A program made the position numbers and the translations under genes. Below are positions 48,521-60,900 of a stretch of 64,000 nt of DNA, in pieces. The stretch is from positions 1 through 64,000 of the forward strand of contig JAPYMA010000382.1 in NCBI GenBank assembly GCA_035041965.1, in the 5' to 3' direction. Below the pieces are notes generated by a model. It had not been told where the DNA came from. It saw only the letters and a program-made list of their open reading frames with translations, and ran no database searches. Source of the stretch: Anisakis pegreffii (taxonomy: Eukaryota > Nematoda > Chromadorea > Rhabditida > Anisakidae). Positions within the stretch are counted from its first letter, which is position 1, and every line of letters begins with the position of its first letter.

Positions 48521-49992
48521 GTGCTGTGATACAGATTTCAATTAGACAATGATAATGACAATTTGCATATTATTGAATATTTCCATATGGTGTTCTCATA
48601 CTTTTTATTCACATCTTAGAAATCATATTCTGCGGTATTCTATTCGGATGTTGTCGATCGTTTCGATGCAAGCATGAAGGAACACTTTATATTATTCAGT
48701 CAGCAGTTTTGTTACAGTTGTTCTCAAATATGTTATTGCTATGAGGCGATTTACTCTTCAGAGCGAATCGACTGCATAGAAAGTAAAGATATTGAACATC
48801 TCAATGTTGCCTTTCAAGTGCATATCTTCTTGATTCAGGATGATTATGATATCAGTGAACAGTATCTTATCGCAGCAATCTGTTATCATTACTTAGAATA
48901 GACTGCATACTCATGCTCTAGTCTTCCCTTTGATGAGACAGTTTCAATGGTACAATGCCAAATAGCTGATCAAAGATCAAAACTTTTTACGATGCTGTTT
49001 ACTCAATACATTGCAATTTCGCATTAGACTTCTAGATGCACTGTGTCAAAAGCGTTAAACGATGTCCCATGCTTACAATGCTTTAAACACGCACGTTTAC
49101 ACCTACGCACGCTCGCATTTGAGGCGTGATGCTCAACCTCTGCATCTCTGCTCTCTCCTATATTCCCGTTCTATTTTCATTCTTGCTAGTCATCATAATG
49201 CTATTTCGACAATTTTCGGCTTGATGACGAAAGCAAGCACCCCGCCTCTTCATCGATTTTTAGTCCTCCATGATGGCTTAAATCACTTTCAATTAAGTTA
49301 CAATAAATGTACGACTGCATCCATTTTTTGTGGGACTGATATTGTCAAATATATTGTCAAAATTAGAGTCATTTCAACTAATTTTTTTCTATTTCGACTA
49401 TTAGCCGAAGGGAACCGAATATATCCTGAAATTTGATCGACACGAACAAATAGTCCAGAAACTTCATGCAGTCATTCAAATCGCCAGAACAACGATATTT
49501 GACAATACTCTTGATATCATCCTCTCGAATCAGTATTGCTAGCGTTCCCAGGAATTTCAATCGCATTCTGGAATGAAACATCTTATAAGATACTGGGGAA
49601 TGGTTTTGGCGAAATGTCGATTGTTTTTTCATTGATAGTGGAATTCATTCACTAGTAGTATGGCATAATGATATGTATATGCTGGGTTGATCAACTCGTT
49701 CTGATCATAAAGTGCACTCCATAGATTTTAGCGATCTCTGAATGATACCACACCAATTGATCATCACAGATCATGCTCATAACATTTATATTTTCAATCA
49801 CCATTCATTCACTTCTGTCTTGTGTTTCGTATGGTCGGGTGTTGCAGCGTGAGTGTATGTTATTTATGATTTTAGTTGGTTCGTGCCTTTTCTGGCATAA
49901 TTCAGAATTGTGTCATAGATATTTTCGGTTCGCCGATTGTATTGAAATGAACTTGATGAATACTGCGAATTGATCACTTAATACTGTTTCAG
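48521..49992. other. Intergenic region, nothing firmly recognised
   Basis: At about 48617, after TTCACATCTTAG, a frame reads IIFCGILFGCCRSFRCKHEG, a short membrane-like segment that could belong with the piece at 48261-48432; the link is not demonstrable. Otherwise AT-rich spacer. Confidence 0.35.
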
Positions 49993-50521
49993 ACTGCACA
50001 GTTCCAGAGGTGATCGAACGGACAAATGTGACAGTTTCAACAGAACTGTCCTTATTCATCACCTCAAATTGAAGGTGAGGAATTGAATCATTTCTGTGAT
50101 GATTTAATTTGCTTGAAATGACTCGTTACCAATCAGTCTTGTTATTTTCTCCTGATCTGATGTGAATCTATGAGTATGATGTATAGTGTGAATATTCTTC
50201 GTTAATGTAATCTATAAAATAGTTCCGTGATAACAGACATAATATTGACGTTGGGTATTTTAGATAATATGGCAGTGCGATATATTCCTGAAAATGATGC
50301 TGCATCTTGTTGGCGTTAAACCATCATTCAACGCTTGGTCCAGTTGCGCATTGATGATAATCTCACGGCGGATTTTGAAGGTTGATCAGACACGATGGTG
50401 GACCGATGGTGATAGATACAAGATATATTGTCAATCGCAGCATATCCCATGGCAGCATCAGTATCAATGCAACGACAATCATCCAGTCAACAAATATGAC
50501 ACCGTGGCGCCATGATGCGCC
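49993..50521 (+). pseudogene. Decayed coding fragments, family unknown
   Basis: Two stretches behind good acceptors (CTGTTTCAG at 49992, TATTTTAG at 50263) look formerly coding but are broken. The first reads CTVPEVIERTNVTVSTELSL and FITSN, then hits TGA just before the donor GTGAGG at 50075. The second reads NMAVRYIPENDAASCWR, a TAA, then TIIQRLVQLRIDDNLTADFE, and changes frame to HDGGPMVIDTRYIVNRSISH and GSISINATTIIQSTNMTPW. At least two stops and one frame change are needed. An alternative continuous frame exists in the second stretch, so the reading is uncertain. Confidence 0.3.
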
Positions 50522-52094
50522 AGGTTTGTAGTTTCAACCTTATTATTCATTTATTTTTCTTTTCATTAGGAACGAATGAATGATCCGAGGTCAAGCAACC
50601 CTTCATTTTTTATTATTTATTTTCACTTCTATTTGAACTTAGGAACAGGGAATAAAATTAAGTCGTGGTCAGTGACCACTTTTCTGCATGTCTTATTCTT
50701 TTATTCTTTACTCGTTTATTAATATTGTTAATTATGTTCGTATTTGCTTATAATTACTGTAATTCGAACTTTGTTTGTAATCGACTGAGAATACATGACA
50801 ATACAGTGATGGATATTGTGATACATTGTTCAGTGATGTAAAACTTATTATTGTCGATCACAATACGTTGTAAATTTCTGAAGATGCTTATAATGCCTTG
50901 TATGTTTTAACTGGGGGGATTTTTTAGTGTCTTTTAAGTCGGTTATTGATTTTATTCGCGATATATTGTCATAGTTATTTTATGTTATTGTTGTTGTTAT
51001 TATTGTCACTGTATTGTCGTATGCTGGGAAGTTTAGCGGGTAGTAAATTAGCATTATCAACCATTTTTCGAAGGTATTCAAAAATTCTGTTACCCCTCGG
51101 GGTGGGATCGGAACGCAATCGTGCTCCACTAATACATATCTTTTAATAACATTCTAATGAAAATTCTCTAAATGTTTTTTTCAATGAGAAAATCTCATTT
51201 GGAACAATTCGATATCAAAGGAAAAATGTGATAAATTCTGAACCAAATTACGGCCTATAAAATTTCGTTTTCCATTTATTCTATAATATTGTGAATTAAT
51301 TGATTGTTATACATATCATTATGTTAATTGTCACCATAAATGTTTTCATTATTTATTTATTCATTTATTTATTCATTCATTTATTTATTTATTATTTATT
51401 CAGTTTTGTATATCAATCGTAGTTTTCAATATTGTAAATCTTTTTGTAGGAGATGTGGGTAGGGCGAAGGAGAGATGCGGCACGTGATGACCCGCTTAAC
51501 TCCGGAGCCAGAGGTAGGGACTTGGACTGGCCTTATGTATGGCTCATCCCACCTAATTGAATTTTTTTTCAGTTTGTGCACCTAATCATACCCTCCCCCC
51601 CTCCCCACACCGTGGACTCTATTACAGGAACCGTTTTGGACTCTAACATATATATGAGAGTAGTATATTTTCTAATATTTATTGAGGTATCTGTCGCAGT
51701 TTTCACATAATTTGATTTAGCTTGATCCTAATTGGCACAAAATTTATTTGACTTAGCTTGCTGAAGTGAGTCAAAAATTTGAAACGGCGTGAATGCAATT
51801 TACCATGAGTTGACGAATCGCAAAATAGATTTGGTACTGTTTGATACTGACTGACCTCGATTTGAATCTGGCCTTGAGCTTCCTTAAATTCATTCAACTT
51901 GAAGCGCATTTGAATTGACCTGACCAGACCTTAGGCATGCGATTCAGAGAAGAGTTTAGTCATCTATGCACAACCCGACGGCAGTAACATAATAAACTCA
52001 TAGCTGAGGAACAAGCTCTTGGAACTGGTCGCTCCTTAAAGGTAGAAGTATTGCATAAGATAATAGTTATCCAGTTTGTTGCGGCAGGAACTGT
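50522..52094. other. Intergenic region before the satellite
   Basis: Contains a TTTA/TTCA low-complexity tract at about 51340-51405 and a GC-richer stretch at 51450-51640. No gene recognised. Confidence 0.5.
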
Positions 52095-52270
52095 AGCAGG
52101 TGTTGACAATAGTTGCACTGGCATATAAAAAGAAGAAATATGTCCCAATAAAAATGAGTTTCACGAACATAGGGTATGAATCGCATCATGAAGTTAGCGA
52201 TAGGTCTGGAAAGTTCGCCTGGACCACTCACCTGTAGAGTCGAGTTGCTGACTGGTGACTCGAAGAACGT
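52095..52270. repeat. Diverged partial satellite monomer at the array edge
   Basis: Corresponds to the second half of the 390/394-bp monomer (AGGTGTTGACAAT, GTAGGTCTGGAAAGTTCGCC-like, CTGGTGACTCGAAG) but with many more differences, as expected at the edge of a homogenised array. Confidence 0.85.
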
Positions 52271-52352
52271 CCTCCTCGTAATACTATTTAATGACATCTG
52301 GAATAAGGCTGATGCGATATCATTTGTGTAGTCAATGGTCATTCTTAAAAAG

Positions 52353-53174
52353 CAAATTTTGGTTGCGTGGGCGATCCCAACCCGTCGAGCTGCCAATAAG
52401 CGGGGCTAGGTTTAGATAAATGCGACAGGTGTTCCCCACCTACCGGCAGTCTCGGCGAATCGGGGAGAAATGTTTTGAAATATGCCTGCGATACCTGCCC
52501 GAGTATCGTGAGCATTCTTTCTGCACAATATAATAAGGGCGTTCCCAGCCCGGGAAAGGCGCCAATTTGACCGGGGCTAGGGAATGCGCGTAAGTTGGCC
52601 TGAGTAGTGCCTTCGGGCATTTGCTTGGGTAACGAGGGTTCCCGGACTCACCGTGCGCACTTTCCCTTAACAGGGGGAATTATGATTGGGTTGACCATTG
52701 ACTGTACTTATGAAATCATATCGCTTAATTTCGATGTTATTAAATGCGTTATAAGGAGAAATCAAATTTTGGTTGCGTGGGTGATCCCAACCCGTCGGGC
52801 TGCCAATAAGCGGGGCTAGGTTTAGATAAATGCGACAGGCGTTCCCCGCCTACCGGCAGTCTAGACGAATCGGGGAGAAATGTTTTGAAATATGCCTGCG
52901 ATGCTTGCCCGAGTATCGCTAGCATTCTTTCTGCACAATATAATAAGGGCGTTCCCGGCCCGGGAAAGGCGCCAATTTGACCGGGGCTAGGGAATGCGCG
53001 TAAGTTCGTCTGAGTAGTGCCTTCGGGCATTTGCTTGGATAACGAGGGTTCCCGGACTCACCGTGCGCACTTTCCCTTAACAGGGGGGAATTATGATCGG
53101 GTTGACCATTGACTATACTTATGAAATCATATCGCTTAATTTTGATGTTGTTAGATGTGTTATAAGGAGAAATC
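52353..53174. repeat. Duplicated 410-bp GC-rich block between satellite monomers
   Basis: Two direct copies (52353-52762 and 52763-53174), roughly 95 percent identical by eye, each from CAAATTTTGGTTGCGTGGG to GTTATAAGGAGAAATC. Both are GC-rich relative to the satellite. Each keeps a minus-strand open frame of just over 90 codons starting MPEGTTQ (52620-52345 and 53030-52749) with about eight amino-acid differences and no stops. The frame matches no family I know. Confidence 0.85.
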
Positions 53175-56100
53175 TCTCAGGTGTTTGTGGTTACTCGCCG
53201 AAGCTTATCTATTAGCTAGTGTCATGATGGCATTCATACAATTCTATGATGCAATCCTTATTTCCCTTGCCAGTGTAGTTATCATTGATCACTAGTGCTA
53301 CTAAGATACTCAATAACCTCAAACAATCCACTCTAATGATCTAAAGTTATCGTATTGAAAATAGCGTATTAGTTAGTTTGCGGGAGAGCTAATCTCAGGT
53401 GTTGACAATGGCTGTACTGGCATATCAAAACAAGAAAGTATTGCCTAAAAATTGAGTTTCACTAACGTAGGGTATGAATCGCCTTATGAAGTTAGCGGTA
53501 GGTCTGGAAAGTTCGCCTGGACCACTCATCCTGTAGAGTCGAGTCGCTAACTGGTGACTCGAAGTCTCAGGTGTTTGTGGTTACTCGCCGAAGCTTATCT
53601 ATTAGCTAGTGTCATGATGGCATTCATACAATTCTATGATGATATCCTTATGTCCCTTGCCAGTGTAGTTAGTTGTCATTCATCACTTGTGCTACTAAGA
53701 TATTCGATAACCTTCTACAATCCACTCTAATGAACTAAAGTTATCGTATTGAAAATAGCGTATTAGTTAGTTTGCGGGAGAGCTAATCTCAGGTGTTGAC
53801 AATGGCTGTACTGGCATATCAAAACAAGAAAGTATTCCCTAAAAATTGAGTTTCACTAACGTAGGGTATGAATCGCCTTATGAAGTTAGCGGTAGGTCTG
53901 GAAAGTTCGCCTGGACCACTCATCCTGTAGAGTCGAGTCGCTAACTGGTGACTCGAAGTCTCAGGTGTTTGTGGTTACTCGCCGAAGCTTATCTATTAGC
54001 TAGTGTCATGATGGCATTCATACAATTCTATGATGATATCCTTATGTCCCTTGCCAGTGTAGTTAGTTGTCATTCATCACTTGTGCTACTAAGATATTCG
54101 ATAACCTTCTACAATCCACTCTAATGAACTAAAGTTATCGTATTGAAAATAGCGTATTAGTTAGTTTGCGGGAGAGCTAATCTCAGGTGTTGACAATGGC
54201 TGTACTGGCATATCAAAACAAGAAAGTATTCCCTAAAAATTGAGTTTCACTAACGTAGGGTATGAATCGCCTTATGAAGTTAGCGGTAGGTCTGGAAAGT
54301 TCGCCTGGACCACTCATCCTGTAGAGTCGAGTCGCTAACTGGTGACTCGAAGTCTCAGGTGTTTGTGGTTACTCGCCGAAGCTTATCTATTAGCTAGTGT
54401 CATGATGGCATTCATACAATTCTATGATGATATCCTTATGTCCCTTGCCAGTGTAGTTAGTTGTCATTCATCACTTGTGCTACTAAGATATTCGATAACC
54501 TTCTACAATCCACTCGAATGGTCTAAAGTTATCGTATTGAAAATAACGTACTAGTTAGTTTCTGGGAGAGCTATCATCAGGTGTTGATAATGGCTGTACT
54601 GGCATATCAAATGAAGAAAATATTCCCTAAAAATTGAGTTTCACTAACGTAGGGTATGAATCGCCTTATGAAGATAGCGGTAGGTCTGGAAAGTTCGCCT
54701 GGACCACTCATCCTGTAGAGTCGAGTCGCTAACTGGTGACTCGAAGTCTCAGGTGTTTGTGGTTACTCGCCGAAGCTTATCTATTAGCTAGTGTCATGAT
54801 GGCATTCATACAATTCTATGATGATATCCTTATGTCCCTTGCCAGTGTAGTTATCATTGATCACTAGTGCTACTAAGATACTCAATAACCTCAAACAATC
54901 CACTCTAATGATCTAAAGTTATCGTATTGAAAATAGCGTATTAGTTAGTTTGCGGGAGAGCTAATCTCAGGTGTTGACAATGGCTGTACTGGCATATCAA
55001 AACAAGAAAGTATTCCCTAAAAATTGAGTTTCACTAACGTAGGGTATGAATCGCCTTATGAAGTTAGCGGTAGGTCTGGAAAGTTCGCCTGGACCACTCA
55101 TCCTGTAGAGTCGAGTCGCTAACTGGTGACTCGAAGTCTCAGGTGTTTGTGGTTACTCGCCGAAGCTTATCTATTAGCTAGTGTCATGATGGCATTCATA
55201 CAATTCTATGATGATATCCTTATGTTCCTTGCCAGTGTAGTTAGTTGTCATTCATCACTTGTGCTACTAAGATATTCGATAACCTTCTACAATCCACTCT
55301 AATGAACTAAAGTTATCGTATTGAAAATAGCGTATTAGTTAGTTTGCGGGAGAGCTAATCTCAGGTGTTGACAATGGCTGTACTGGCATATCAAAACAAG
55401 AAAGTATTCCCTAAAAATTGAGTTTCACTAACGTAGGGTATGAATCGCCTTATGAAGATAGCGGTAGGTCTGGAAAGTTCGCCTGGATCACTCATCCTGT
55501 AGAGTCGAGTCGCTAACTGGTGACTCGAAGTCTCAGGTGTTTGTGGTTACTCGCCGAAGCTTATCTATTAGCTAGTGTCATGATGGCATTCATACAATTC
55601 TATGATGATATCCTTATGTCCCTTGCCAGTGTAGTTAGTTGTCATTCATCACTTGTGCTACTAAGATATTCGATAACCTTCTACAATCCACTCGAATGGT
55701 CTAAAGTTATCGTATTGAAAATAACGTATTAGTTAGTTTCTGGGAGAGCTATCATCAGGTGTTGATAATGGCTGTACTGGCATATCAAATGAAGAAAATA
55801 TTCCCTAAAAATTGAGTTTCACTAACGTAGGGTATGAATCGCCTTATGAAGATAGCGGTAGGTCTGGAAAGTTCGCCTGGATCACTCATCCTGTAGAGTC
55901 GAGTCGCTAACTGGTGACTCGATGTCTCAGGTGTTTGTGGTTACTCGCCGAAGCTTATCTATTAGCTAGTGTCATGACGGATTCATACACATCTATGATG
56001 CTATCCTTATTTCCCTTGCCAGTGTAGTTATCATTCATCACTAGTGTTACTAAGATACTCAATAACCTCAAACAATCCACTCTAATGAACTAAAGTTATC

Positions 56101-56522
56101 GTATTGAAAATAGCGTATTAGTTAGTTTGCGGGAGAGCTAATCTCAGGTGTTGACAATGGCTGTACTGGCATATCAAAACAAGAAAGTATTCCCTAAAAA
56201 TTGAGTTTCACTAACGTAGGGTATGAATCGCCTTATGAAGTTAGCGGTAGGTCTGGAAAGTTCGCCTGGACCACTCATCCTGTAGAGTCGAGTCGCTAAC
56301 TGGTGACTCGAAGTCTCAGGTGTTTGTGGTTACTCGCCGAAGCTTATCTATTAGCTAGTGTCATGATGGCATTCATACAATTCTATGATGCAATCCTTAT
56401 TTCCCTTGCCAGTGTAGTTATCATTGATCACTAGTGCTACTAAGATACTCAATAACCTCAAACAATCCACTCTAATTGTAACGAGTGCTAGGTTTCCAGC
56501 AATCGTTTATTCGTCCAATTAC

Positions 56523-56544
56523 CTCAAACTTTGGTAATTAAACC
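56523..56544 (-). ncRNA. SL1-like spliced-leader sequence (putative SL RNA gene or relic)
   Basis: On the minus strand the 22 bases starting GGTTTAATTACC and ending AGTTTGAG match nematode SL1 except at position 13 (A for C). They are followed at once by a GTAATT donor. AATTACC and GGTAATT form a perfect 7-bp stem around the splice site, the stem-loop I arrangement of SL RNAs. No clear Sm-binding site (AATTTTTGG type) follows within about 100 bases; the nearest is GATTGCTGGAA. It may be a divergent SL RNA gene or a retained relic. Confidence 0.55.
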
Positions 56545-56790
56545 ATTTATCAACATGATATAATGATGCGAGCGCGTAATAGGTAAAACATCATAACATA
56601 TATGAGCGAACGTTTTCTAAACATCATAGTTTATATGGCAAACGATATTTAAAACAGATATTTAACTTTAAGGAATAAATTGAACTTTATCACTGATCAC
56701 AAGATGGAGTAGTGGTTCCAGCTTCATCCTTTTATACGTTAGGAAATAGGCGTGGTGATCTTCGATTCATGAGTTTAAGCTGAACTTATC

Positions 56791-57143
56791 GGGGTTGTAG
56801 TGATCTCTGATGAAGAGTGCATTGCCATTATCTTATTTTAGCCCAGTTGTTCCATTTTATTCGTGATTTTGATAGCCATATTTTATGTGAAGATAGCCTC
56901 TGTCGTGATCATTGAACACTGACGTGATTTATGATCTTCGTTTGTCGGTGTTGATCCCAAAATAATGGGGGTTGTAGTGATCTCTGATGAAGAGTGCATT
57001 GCCATTATCTTATTTTAGCCCAGTTGTTCCATTTTATTCGTGATTTTGATAGCCATATTTTATGTGAAGATAGCCTCTGTCGTGATCATGGAACACTGAC
57101 GTGATTTATGATCTTCGTTTGTCGGTGTTGATCCCAAAATAAC
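56791..57143. repeat. 177-bp direct duplication
   Basis: Two nearly identical copies, each from GGGGTTGTAGTGATCTCTGA to GTTGATCCCAAAATAA, differing by about one base (ATCATTGAACA versus ATCATGGAACA). Recent tandem duplication. Confidence 0.95.
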
Positions 57144-57960
57144 TTTATAAAACAGAGATAATCTCTGATCTATAGTAATCAATCACAATCCTCCATTTAA
57201 TATCGCGATAATCGCGACACTAATGATCTAAAGTTATCGTATTGAAAATAGCGTATTAGTTAGTTTGCGGGAGAGCTAATCTCAGGTGTTGACAATGGCT
57301 GTACTGGCATATCAAAACAAGAAAGTATTCCCTAAAAATTGAGTTTCACTAACGTAGGGTATGAATCGCCTTATGAAGTTAGCGGTAGGTCTGGAAAGTT
57401 CGCCTGGACCACTCATCCTGTAAAGTCGAGTCGCTAACTGGTGACTCGAAGTCTCAGGTGTTTGTGGTTACTCGCCGAAGCTTATCTATTAGTTAGTGTC
57501 ATGATGGCATTCATACAATTCTATGATGCAATCCTTATTTCCCTTGCCAGTGTAGTTATCATTGATCACTAGTGCTACTAAGATACTCAATAACCTCAAA
57601 CAATCCACTCTAATGATCTAAAGTTATCGTATTGAAAATAGCGTATTAGTTAGTTTGCGGGAGAGCTAATCTCAGGTGTTGACAATGGCTGTACTGGCAT
57701 ATCAGAACAAGAAAGTATTCCCTAAAAATTGAGTTTCACTAACGTAGGGTATGAATCGCCTTATGAAGTTAGCGGTAGGTCTGGAAAGTTCGCCTGGACC
57801 ACTCATCCTGTAGAGTCGAGTCGCTAACTGGTGACTCGAAGTCTCAGGTGTTTGTGGTTACTCGCCGAAGCTTATCTATTAGCTAGTGTCATGATGGCAT
57901 TCATACAATTCTATGATGCAATCCTTATTTCCCTTGCCAGTGCAGTTACTGTCTGTCATA

Positions 57961-60900
57961 AATGCTAATAAGATATACTTGATAAGTCGTCGCTTCTGTT
58001 TTTAATAATTGACTGGTTTCGAGAGCTTATATCGCAGGCTAGGATTGAATTGGATGACTGTGGTTTGATCTGTGCACAGAGATTAGGATTTTCCCTTGGT
58101 TGCTAGCGCAGTGTGTTCTCAAGGTTGGAATGAGTTGATTTATAAGTTATAAAAATAATGTTTTTGAAGTAGCGTTTTCGGGTAACATATTGAGATTTTC
58201 TCAAACTTTGTCGTTCGAGCATTCAGATGATAACTTGAGGAATAGAAAGACAGGTAGCATTCCTCGGATTGCGTTCATAAATTGTGTAGACGGAGACAAG
58301 ACTTGAGTCAAGCTTCACTAATCAATAGCTAGACTTGACTTCAAACTTATTTTGGGTTCAGCCAAAATGATTGCAGCTTGCCTGATCGTTTCGTTTTTAA
58401 GATATTCTTTCAGAATGTATTCGTGTTATTTTGTTTTGGATTGTACGAATGGATGTAGCCATTGAATTCCCGCGTATTTGTAAATATTTGTTCTGTTGCT
58501 GTTGTTGTTGTGTATACATAGGAATGAAATATATATAGGCATGAAATATGTTAATTTGATTATGTTAATTGTTGTTCATGCTAATTTGTTTGATTGTCCT
58601 GTTGCCATGATTATTTCGTGTTGTTGTTGGTGTGATTATTTCGTGTTTTCGTGCCTTCATCACTTTGTTCATCCTCTCGTTGTTCATTACCGTGTTTTTT
58701 TGTGCTGTCGCGCCAGGTATAATGAGGGGAAGTATTGCTAGGCATGATTTAGTAACGTTCTATGATTGAGACAGAATCGCAAAATGCGTAGAGAACCCCG
58801 CACAAAATACCGGAATGCAATTCGACGCCACGTGATAGGTACAGGCTCAAGTTTGAAGCTCTCTCCTGGACGTAAGTTCATAACCTTGCTGAGATTTGGG
58901 TGAATTTGAAAGTATCAATGGTGCGTGGCGCGACAGCTGCATTAAATATTTTTCCATGTGTTACCACACATTACACCGAAATCATCTGAAAGGATCAACG
59001 AATTGTCAGCATTTGTCGAGTTTAGGATTGTCATAGCGGCAACTGTTGTCGTTTTGTGCTGACAGGTTTGAGTGAATTCAAGTGCAGTATAGGTTCTAGG
59101 ATTGTTTGCATCGCAGTTGAGGACTAAGAACTTCAAATTTAAAGGCTCCTCAAGATATCTATGTGAGAAGGCGTTTTGAAAATTTACTAATGCAGAACAC
59201 TGTTAGCGATTCAGCAAAGTGTAACTAAAGTGAGTAATTGTGGATGGAGAAACATCTGATGGGAAAGTCCACTCATTTGTAAGTTCACGTTCCCCAGTAA
59301 TTTACAAACTACGTTACATTTAATAAACTAACAGCCGTCATACTGGTTTTTACCGCTAACTGCAGAACGAACGAGGTTGATTAGAGTTGGTAAGAACAAT
59401 CTTAATAACCTCCTCAATATCCAGAACCTAGAATTAGCTCCTTACTTGTTCGAGAAACCAGTTGTTATTATGAGGAAATAACTGTAGTACGATATCTTCA
59501 TGCATGCCATGGCTGACGCATGTTCTGTGCCTGCTACAGACTGTACCCCTTTCTCCTTGACCTAAACTGCACGATTACCTATACTGCTGTGGGGGATGCC
59601 CGATGCAAACTAGCCCTTAATTATGAACGTAAGCTCAATAGTATGCGTGGGCCCAAGTCTGAGCACGATCCAACTGGATCGAGTTAAATTGTATCCGGGT
59701 AATCCCTGCAACTTCTTGACACGGTTATGCTCTCGGATAGCTGCGAATATTTTGATCTTTACGATTTGTGGTGCTTACGCACTTCGCCATATGCGCGTGT
59801 CGGCGGAAAGGGGGTACAGGAATGTGACGTCATTGAACCTATTATCAAGCGTTCGACCCTGTTAAATGTTTTTACCGACCTATTCTACAATCACAGATAC
59901 ACTGCACAATACTACTAACACATCACATTGACTTTAACCCATTATCAAGCCTCCAACCCCGTTAAATGATTTTACCGACCTATTCTACAATCACTGTTGC
60001 CCTGTATGCTACTGATTCCTCTGCAGTGCTGTGAACGTGCAATTAGGTGTGAAAACCTGGGAATCCTTTTTGGAACATTTTAAGCCTGTGGAAACACCGC
60101 TGCGAACATTTCTTATTGTGTCCTAACTAAACCACACTCAACTGCGAATATAAACGAACGAAATGCTGTTTTGATTTTACTGACCTCACAAATTGATAAT
60201 TTTATCATACCGCAGTAATGTATTGAATAATTGGGTAGCTCACCGGCATCAGCCTAATCATGAGACCAAGCGTAATCCATCGCAGTATTTCACTCTGATT
60301 ATCCCTGCTTGCAATTTATCCTTGACTCGAATGAGTATTTTCATCGCTTCTATCAAGCAGCCTCCCTGAAACCTGCCTATTCCATAAGGTTGCTTAGGGA
60401 TCGGGGTAGAATCAACATCGCAACGCAACGTGACATGTCTCCATACACCACAAGGAACCGTTAACGCTGCGGGTCTCGCATAAGTAAACATAAGTGTAGG
60501 TTTAAGCTTAAGCTTAGAGTTAGGATCGGATTTAAGCTTATGATTAGGCTTAGCCTCAAACTTAGGCTTGAGTTTAGGTCCACGCTTAGATGGCATTGCG
60601 TTGCGCTGATATACCAAAGGTAACACCACCCCGATGTGTGTGTGAGCTGCTTGGCTGGACTGTGGGCATAAGATTATAGGAACGTCCACAGTGTCGCCGC
60701 TATCACGTTGCGCACTACGAACGAACGTGTGTCTTCAAATTATCGATTTTTCGAAGAACTGGTACGCAACCCCACACACATCAACAAAGCTGAAGGGATG
60801 CCGGAAAAGCCATACATCTCCGAATTGACGGGAGTGCATGCCACAGGCCAGACCTTAGCATAAAGCTGATACGAGCCTTAGCTTAAAAGTCAGCCTCAGC

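Larger units (their letters stand above)
56476..57222. mobile_element. About 747-bp insertion inside one satellite monomer
   Basis: The monomer sequence is interrupted after CCACTCTAAT and resumes at CTAATGATCTAAAG, leaving a CTAAT repeat on both sides that could be a target duplication. The insert contains the SL1-like sequence and two direct copies of a 177-bp unit (56791-56966 and 56968-57143). No transposase or clear TIR. Confidence 0.7.
53175..57960. repeat. 390/394-bp satellite array with higher-order structure
   Basis: Monomers begin with TCTCAGGTGTTTGTGG at 53175, 53565, 53959, 54353, 54747, 55137, 55531, 55925, 56314, 57452 and 57842. Lengths are 389-390 or 394, depending on a short indel after CCAGTGTAGTTA. 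A distinct variant (CTCGAATGGTCTAAAG, TTTCTGGGAGAGC, CATCAGGTGTTGATAATG) recurs exactly three monomers apart, at about 54513 and 55692. Frames of about 70 codons inside it are not genes. The monomer starting at 56314 is split by an insertion. Confidence 0.95.

Noticed and set aside
49062..49436. 124-codon plus-strand frame
   Set aside because: No domain, no splice or start context, and the composition is as expected from AT-rich DNA with a few GC patches.
54342..55732. Two identical 70-codon frames starting MTRSLRCLWLLAEAY
   Set aside because: They are the same phase of the satellite monomer; most monomers do not keep the frame open, so it is a by-product of the repeat.
60258..60689. 143-codon minus-strand frame rich in Lys-Pro-Lys-Leu
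   Set aside because: The basic segment is the translation of the TTAGGC/TTAAGC-like low-complexity tract; no domain or splice partner.
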